Shown here one piece after another: positions 59,903-64,000 of a stretch of DNA of 64,000 nt. Within the stretch, counting starts at the first letter, position 1, and each line of letters begins with the position of its first letter. The stretch comes from Pseudochrobactrum saccharolyticum (GTDB taxonomy: Bacteria; Pseudomonadota; Alphaproteobacteria; Rhizobiales; Rhizobiaceae): NCBI RefSeq assembly GCF_008801715.1, contig NZ_VZPG01000004.1, positions 310,001-374,000 of the forward strand, read 5' to 3'. A program made the translations under genes and the position numbers. The notes below the pieces were generated by a model. That model was not told the origin of the DNA. It saw nothing but the letters and a program-made list of their open reading frames with translations, and ran no database searches.

Positions 59903-60484
59903 ATGACTGACAAGTCTTTGTCCCATGAGTTTATGGATGGTACCAACTCCGCTGAGGATGCAACCGATATTGTCGAGATTTCCGGCGTCATTAAATGGTT
60001 CGATGTCGCGAAGGGCTATGGTTTTGTCGTTCCCGATCAGGACGGCTACGGTGATATTCTTGTTCATGTGACGACATTGCGCCGTGACGGTTTTCAGACC
60101 GCGCAGGAAGGTGCGCGTGTTGTTTGCGAAATTCGCCGCGGTGAACGCGGCTGGCAATGTTTCCGCGTTTTGTCTCTCGACCTTTCCGATGTTGCGCATC
60201 CTTCAACTCTGCCGCCTGCACGCACCCATGTTGTGGTTACGCCGTCGAGCGGGCTGGAGCGGGCAATTGTCAAATGGTTCAACCGTACCAAAGGTTTTGG
60301 CTTTCTAAGCCGCGGTGAGGGGACGGAAGATATTTTTGTTCATATGGAAACGCTGCGTCGCTTCGGTATGATGGAACTGCGTCCGGGACAGGTGGTTCTG
60401 GTACGGTTCGGTCATGGTGATAAAGGGCTGATGGCGGCAGAAATTCATCCGGATATCGGTTCGCCTTTTACTAATCCGCATTAA
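59903..60484 (+). CDS. Cold-shock protein with two CSD domains
   Basis: This 193-residue protein carries two cold-shock domains (about residues 27-92 and 112-180), each with RNP-like motifs: [16 protein letters not shown] and DILVHVTTL in the first, [15 protein letters not shown] and DIFVHMETL in the second. Two-domain Csp proteins are typical of Rhizobiales and bind single-stranded nucleic acid, often with growth-phase control. The ribosome site GGAGG is at 59891-59895. A terminator follows. Confidence 0.93.
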   Translation: MTDKSLSHEFMDGTNSAEDATDIVEISGVIKWFDVAKGYGFVVPDQDGYGDILVHVTTLRRDGFQTAQEGARVVCEIRRGERGWQCFRVLSLDLSDVAHPSTLPPARTHVVVTPSSGLERAIVKWFNRTKGFGFLSRGEGTEDIFVHMETLRRFGMMELRPGQVVLVRFGHGDKGLMAAEIHPDIGSPFTNPH

Positions 60485-60508
60485 AACCGGTCTCTGACCG
60501 GTTTTTTT
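60483..60508 (+). terminator. Terminator after the cold-shock gene
   Basis: AAAACCGGT and ACCGGTTTTTTT form a compact stem with a five-base loop and a U-run. Confidence 0.88.
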
Positions 60509-60573
60509 ATATTTGCTATAATGGTCTGCACGTATATTTTCTCTCAAACATGTTTTGAAGTATGGTTTGCCCG

Positions 60574-61056
60574 ATGAAACAGTGGTTTGCTTATTTGGTA
60601 TTTGTGGCCGCGCTTTTGGGTGGCAGCTTTGCGGTATCAGCGCAGGAAGAGCCGATGCGCGTTCCTGTGGATGCGCAGGCTTTGAAAATACAGACCGCAT
60701 CGGGAGAGAAAAGTTTCGGGCTGGAAATTGCCGATACGGATCAGAAACGCAGTGCAGGACTGATGTATCGTAAGGATTTTCCGGCTGACCGTGCGATGAT
60801 CTTTGTTTTCGGTGAAGAGCGTCCGGTCATGATGTGGATGGCCAATACGCCGCTGCCGCTGGATATGTTGTTTGTCCGTAATGACGGATCAATCGCGCGG
60901 GTTGCTGAAAATACGGTGCCCTTTTCAAAAGATATTGTTGCTTCCGGTGAGCCGGCGGCTTTTGTCATTGAAGTGAATGCAGGCATTGCCGCTAAACTTG
61001 GCATCAAGGCTGGTGATACAGTCAAGCACCGGATAATATGCGGGCAATGTCAGTGA
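60574..61056 (+). CDS. DUF192 exported protein
   Basis: This 160-residue protein has a signal peptide (MKQWFAYLVFVAALLGGSFA, cleavage after VSA). A DUF192 domain follows: FGLEIADTDQKRSAGLMYRKDFPADRAMIFVFGEERPVMMWMANTPLPLDMLFV. The function of DUF192 proteins is not established. I prefer the ATG at 60574 because it directly begins a signal peptide; 60562 would add four residues. Ribosome sites are weak for both. It follows the cold-shock gene after a terminator, so it is probably a separate unit. Confidence 0.85.
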   Translation: MKQWFAYLVFVAALLGGSFAVSAQEEPMRVPVDAQALKIQTASGEKSFGLEIADTDQKRSAGLMYRKDFPADRAMIFVFGEERPVMMWMANTPLPLDMLFVRNDGSIARVAENTVPFSKDIVASGEPAAFVIEVNAGIAAKLGIKAGDTVKHRIICGQCQ

Positions 61057-61109
61057 ATTTGAGTCCTGTTGTGCTAAACAGGGCGGAAGATAAATCTCGG
61101 AAGTGAACT

Positions 61110-61889
61110 ATGGTCGTGAATGTGAATGAAGTCCGTTATTTTGAACATGACGGATTAAAGCTGGCTTATCGTGACGAAGGACAAGGTGAGCCGGTTTTAT
61201 TGATCCATGGTTTCGCATCTTCCGGTATGGTCAACTGGCTCAATCCGGGCTGGATTAAAACACTGACCGATGCCGGTTATCGCGCGATTGCGATTGATAA
61301 TCGCGGCCATGGTCGTTCTGACAAGCCGCATGACAGGGAACTCTATTACCCGTCATTAATGGCGGCTGATGCTATTGCCCTGCTGGATCATCTGAATATC
61401 GATAAAGCCCATGTTATGGGTTATTCCATGGGCGCGCGGATCAGTGCTTTTGCGGCGCTGGAACACCCAAAACGCGTGCATAGTCTGGTCTTTGGGGGCT
61501 TAGGCATTGGTATGGTCACCGGTGCCGGTGACTGGGATCCGATCTATGATGCGCTGTTGTCGGAAGATGTGGACAGTATCACCCATCCGCGCGGTCTGAT
61601 GTTCCGTAAATTTGCAGATCAGACAAAGAGCGACCGTTTTGCGCTTGCAGCCTGTGTTATTACGTCCAAAGAGCTTATTCCCGCACAGGCAATGGCGATG
61701 ATCAGCCAGCCGGCACTGGTTGCTGTCGGCACGAAGGATGATATTGCCGGTGATGCGCAGGATCTGGCTGATCTGATGCCAAATGCAACGGCAGTTGATA
61801 TTCCTGACCGCGATCATATGCTGGCGGTCGGAGATAAAGTTTACAAGCAGGCTGTGCTGGAGTTTCTGAAGGCGCATCCGATTGACTGA
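61110..61889 (+). CDS. Alpha/beta-hydrolase
   Basis: This 259-residue cytoplasmic hydrolase has the oxyanion motif LLIHGFASSG, the helix IAIDNRGHGRSDKPHDRELY, the nucleophile elbow VMGYSMGARIS with serine near residue 103, an acid in VAVGTKDDIAGD and the catalytic histidine in PDRDHMLAVG. The architecture matches esterases and C-C hydrolases. The substrate is unknown. It lies 53 bases after the DUF192 gene on the same strand. Confidence 0.88.
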   Translation: MVVNVNEVRYFEHDGLKLAYRDEGQGEPVLLIHGFASSGMVNWLNPGWIKTLTDAGYRAIAIDNRGHGRSDKPHDRELYYPSLMAADAIALLDHLNIDKAHVMGYSMGARISAFAALEHPKRVHSLVFGGLGIGMVTGAGDWDPIYDALLSEDVDSITHPRGLMFRKFADQTKSDRFALAACVITSKELIPAQAMAMISQPALVAVGTKDDIAGDAQDLADLMPNATAVDIPDRDHMLAVGDKVYKQAVLEFLKAHPID

Positions 61890-62146
61890 GTGCTGCCGGA
61901 CAGGTTTTCTATGAAAATGTGACGATCCGCTCAGGTAATTTTACCGCAATAGCAGCAGAGGGATTTTCATCTCTTGTAATGCGGTTTAAACTCGCCCAGA
62001 TAAATGCCGGAAGCAGCAATGTGAATGACTGGCGAAAATAATCGGAAATATTTGGTTTCCGGTAAGATTTTCCAGCCATTTCAATGCATTTGGCGGCTTC
62101 CGGTGATTGAAGAATAAGTGAATGCTGTAAAGCCAGGAGTGATGCA

Positions 62147-62971
62147 ATGGCCGCACATGGTTCTGTTCCGGTGAGCAAGGTCGTCGATCATATGGATCCG
62201 ATCTGGTATTCCGTGCGTGCTGAGGCCGAAGCTGCAGCCGTGAAAGAGCCGTTGCTGGCGGCGTTTCTGTATTCCACAGTGCTTAATCAAGGTAGCCTGG
62301 AAGATGTGGTTATGCATCGCATTTCCGAGCGTCTCGGTCATGCCGATGTGGCTGCTGATCTGCTGCGCCAGACTTTTGTAACGATGAGCAAAGCCTCGCC
62401 GGAATGGTCGCAGACCTTGCGCATTGATTTGCAGGCGGTTTATGACCGTGATCCGGCGGCAAACCGTTTTCTTGATCCTCTGCTTTATATGAAGGGCTTC
62501 CATGCCATCCAGACCCATCGTCTGGCGCATTGGCTGTGGAAAGAAGGACGCAAGGATTTCGCCTATTATCTGCAGAGCCGCTCTTCATCGATTTTCCAGA
62601 CCGATATTCATCCGGCGGCGAAATTCGGCAGCGGTATTTTTCTCGATCATGCGACCGGTGTGGTTATCGGTGAAACTGCGGTGGTCGGCGATGATGTGTC
62701 GATCCTGCATGAGGTAACACTGGGTGGTACCGGTAAAGCTGGCGGTGATCGTCATCCGAAAATCGGCCGTGGGGTGCTGATCGGCGCCGGTGCAAAAATT
62801 CTTGGCAATATCACGATCGGTGAATGCTCAAAAATTGCTGCCGGTTCCGTGGTGGTTAAAGCCGTGCCGGATAATGTGACGGTCGCCGGTGTTCCGGCGA
62901 AAGTGATTGGCAGTTGCGATTGTGCTGAGCCTTCGCGCGCGATGGATCAGCTGATTAATGCTGCTGAATAA
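62147..62971 (+). CDS. cysE: Serine O-acetyltransferase
   Basis: This 274-residue enzyme acetylates serine with acetyl-CoA, the first step of cysteine synthesis. An N-terminal helical domain is followed by a left-handed beta helix of hexapeptide repeats. The catalytic region IFLDHATGVVIGETAVVGDDVSILHEVTLGGTG is typical, and the C-terminal tail may receive cysteine feedback. The downstream DUF3126 gene is the usual neighbour in Rhizobiales. A 257-base gap upstream holds no supported gene. Confidence 0.96.
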   Translation: MAAHGSVPVSKVVDHMDPIWYSVRAEAEAAAVKEPLLAAFLYSTVLNQGSLEDVVMHRISERLGHADVAADLLRQTFVTMSKASPEWSQTLRIDLQAVYDRDPAANRFLDPLLYMKGFHAIQTHRLAHWLWKEGRKDFAYYLQSRSSSIFQTDIHPAAKFGSGIFLDHATGVVIGETAVVGDDVSILHEVTLGGTGKAGGDRHPKIGRGVLIGAGAKILGNITIGECSKIAAGSVVVKAVPDNVTVAGVPAKVIGSCDCAEPSRAMDQLINAAE

Positions 62972-63185
62972 AAGCACGCTCCGAAAAGTGTAAGCGCCTG
63001 CGCAGGGAAATCAGTTCGCCGGACTGATTTCTTATCCTGCTCCGATCAGATAAAGCGTGTGTAAGAATAAATATACGCTAAGAAAAAGCGTGTATAGTTT
63101 TAGGATAAAGCGACATGTTGCCCCTTTACATATCGGGCACAGGGGCGCATGAGACAGCCCCGTAAAATGAAACAGGAGAATCCGT
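62972..63185. other. Intergenic region between cysE and DUF3126
   Basis: These 214 bases contain CTCCGAAAAGTGT, which resembles part of the rhizobial palindrome family seen elsewhere in the window, and repeated GATAAAGCG motifs. No gene is seen. Confidence 0.35.
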
Positions 63186-63392
63186 TTGAAACCCGAAGAA
63201 ATTAAGAAACTGGACGCCTATTTCAAGCGGACTTTTGATAATCAGAACCTGACTGTTAAGGCGCGTCCGCGTAAGGATGACTCCTGCGAAGTCTATATGG
63301 ATGATGAGTTTCTGGGCATCATCTATAAGGATGAAGATGAGGGCGAACTGTCCTACAACTTCTCCATGGCCATTCTGGAAATGGACCTGTAA
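63186..63392 (+). CDS. DUF3126 family protein
   Basis: This 68-residue acidic protein matches the alphaproteobacterial DUF3126 family: KPEEIKKLDAYFKRTFDNQNLTVKARP, EVYMDDEFLGIIYKDEDEGELSYNF and a helical end. Its function is unknown. It is recurrently adjacent to cysE, which may imply a shared role or only conserved order. The ribosome site AGGAG is at 63174-63178. Confidence 0.88.
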   Translation: MKPEEIKKLDAYFKRTFDNQNLTVKARPRKDDSCEVYMDDEFLGIIYKDEDEGELSYNFSMAILEMDL

Positions 63393-63446
63393 TTTTAGCA
63401 GCTCTGTCTGCTGAAGTTAAAAATCTTTTGAATTACAAATATTTAT

Positions 63447-63493
63447 GGCGGCTTATGCATGAAGAGATTCATTCGCATAAGCCGCCGTTTTTT
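63447..63493 (+). terminator. Terminator after DUF3126
   Basis: GGCGGCTTATGC (63447-63458) and GCATAAGCCGCC (63475-63486) form a 12-bp stem followed by GTTTTTT. Confidence 0.9.
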
Positions 63494-63547
63494 ATATTTA
63501 AGCCTTCAATCTGTGTAATCAGGTCGCAATAGCGTAAAACCTCTTGT

Positions 63548-63570
63548 GATGTGTTATATTATAACATATC
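63548..63570 (+). promoter_or_regulatory. Zur-type operator
   Basis: A 23-base near-perfect palindrome centred on TGTTATATTATAACA matches the alphaproteobacterial zinc-uptake-regulator box. It lies 79 bases upstream of a CobW/ZigA-type GTPase gene, a classical member of Zur regulons, so the gene should be induced by zinc starvation. Confidence 0.82.
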
Positions 63571-63648
63571 AATATCGCCTTTCCGATAATGACTGGCTGT
63601 GCGCTGAGGCGCGCATGACCCGTAACATGGCGATATTCAGGAGATGAA

Positions 63649-64000
63649 ATGGAACAACGTTTACCTGTCACGGTTTTGTCCGGTTTTTTGGGCGCCGGAA
63701 AAACCACTTTGCTCAACCATATTTTGAACAATCGTGAAGAGGTGCGTGTTGCCCTGATCGTGAATGATATGAGTGAAGTGAATATTGATGCGGCTTTGCT
63801 GCGTGATGGCGGTGCCAATCTGTCCCGCACACAGGAGCAACTGGTTGAGCTGACCAATGGCTGTATCTGCTGCACTCTGCGCGATGATCTTTTGCAGGAG
63901 GTGACGCAGCTCGCAAAACAGGGGCGGTTTGATTATCTGCTGATTGAATCGACCGGTATTTCCGAGCCTTTACCGGTAGCCTCGACTTTTGAATTTCGTG
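63649..64000 (+). CDS. CobW/ZigA-family metallochaperone GTPase (3' end outside window)
   Basis: The first 117 codons are visible. The P-loop is GFLGAGKTT near residue 12, and the GCICC metal motif is in [15 protein letters not shown] near residue 73. [18 protein letters not shown] is typical of the COG0523 family. The start is supported by AGGAG (63639-63643), five bases before the ATG. The Zur-type operator upstream places it in the zinc-limitation response, where such GTPases deliver scarce zinc to enzymes. The C-terminal domain lies beyond the window. Confidence 0.9.
   Translation, partial: MEQRLPVTVLSGFLGAGKTTLLNHILNNREEVRVALIVNDMSEVNIDAALLRDGGANLSRTQEQLVELTNGCICCTLRDDLLQEVTQLAKQGRFDYLLIESTGISEPLPVASTFEFR

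Noticed and set aside
61909-62178. Minus-strand frame of 89 codons between the hydrolase and cysE
   Set aside because: It overlaps the cysE start, has no ribosome site and no recognisable protein features.
1-64000. CRISPR arrays, prophage or complete insertion sequences
   Set aside because: No regularly spaced direct repeats, phage structural genes or transposase frames were seen.

Overview
The window is chromosomal DNA of an alphaproteobacterium, most likely a member of the Brucellaceae with a lower GC content (about 50% by eye) than Brucella itself. The basis is the fused SecDF, an Omp25/Omp31-type porin-like protein, the neighbour pairs sfsA-map, hom-glpX-recJ and cysE-DUF3126, an alphaproteobacterial Zur-type operator, and many dispersed palindromes of the rhizobial 'TAGAGC...GCTCTA' style. 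A Pseudochrobactrum- or Falsochrobactrum-like genus is an inference only. I see no prophage, complete insertion sequence, integrase, CRISPR array or rRNA.

Layout. 1-1.6 kb: the end of a sulfate/thiosulfate permease pair (cysT partial, cysW) closed by a terminator, with no cysA. 1.6-6 kb: a polyamine-type ABC operon on the minus strand. 6.6-17.2 kb: a class IV aminotransferase, a YbhN-type membrane protein, a Kef/YbaL antiporter, SecDF, a large MscS channel and a small exported protein. 17.6-25.3 kb: a glycine betaine locus made of a dimethylglycine/sarcosine dehydrogenase-type flavoprotein, a GbdR-like GlxA/AraC regulator, an entericidin-size lipoprotein and a betaine ABC transporter. 26.2-33.1 kb: assorted membrane, peptidase, binding-protein, flavin reductase and lipoprotein genes. 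33.3-39.8 kb: a Dpp-type peptide ABC operon preceded by an M19 dipeptidase. 40.2-48.4 kb: an Omp25-like protein, radC, a vitamin B6 cluster (PLP-binding YggS protein, MocR/PdxR regulator, BenE-like transporter, pyridoxal kinase), map and sfsA. 48.5-48.9 kb: two identical tRNA-Glu genes. 49-59 kb: an M15-type lipoprotein, a small lipoprotein, alaC, hom, an ABC-F ATPase with a possible leader peptide, glpX and recJ. 59-64 kb: gloA, a double cold-shock protein, a DUF192 protein, an alpha/beta hydrolase, cysE, a DUF3126 protein and the start of a Zur-box-controlled CobW/ZigA-type GTPase.

Functional themes. The window is rich in uptake systems tied to catabolism: betaine import with demethylation, and dipeptide import with a dipeptidase. 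The B6 cluster reads as a salvage and homeostasis unit in which the BenE-like transporter is the unassigned part. The non-coding DNA is unusually structured: three copies of a 44-bp hairpin element whose stem covaries, two copies of an 82-bp palindromic core, a 37-bp inverted pair bracketing two betaine transporter genes, and a gene-free block with six consecutive hairpins.

The observations I would follow first are the 20-codon His-rich leader with mutually exclusive stems ahead of the ABC-F gene, the B6 cluster with its candidate transporter, and the hairpin block at 25.7-25.95 kb.
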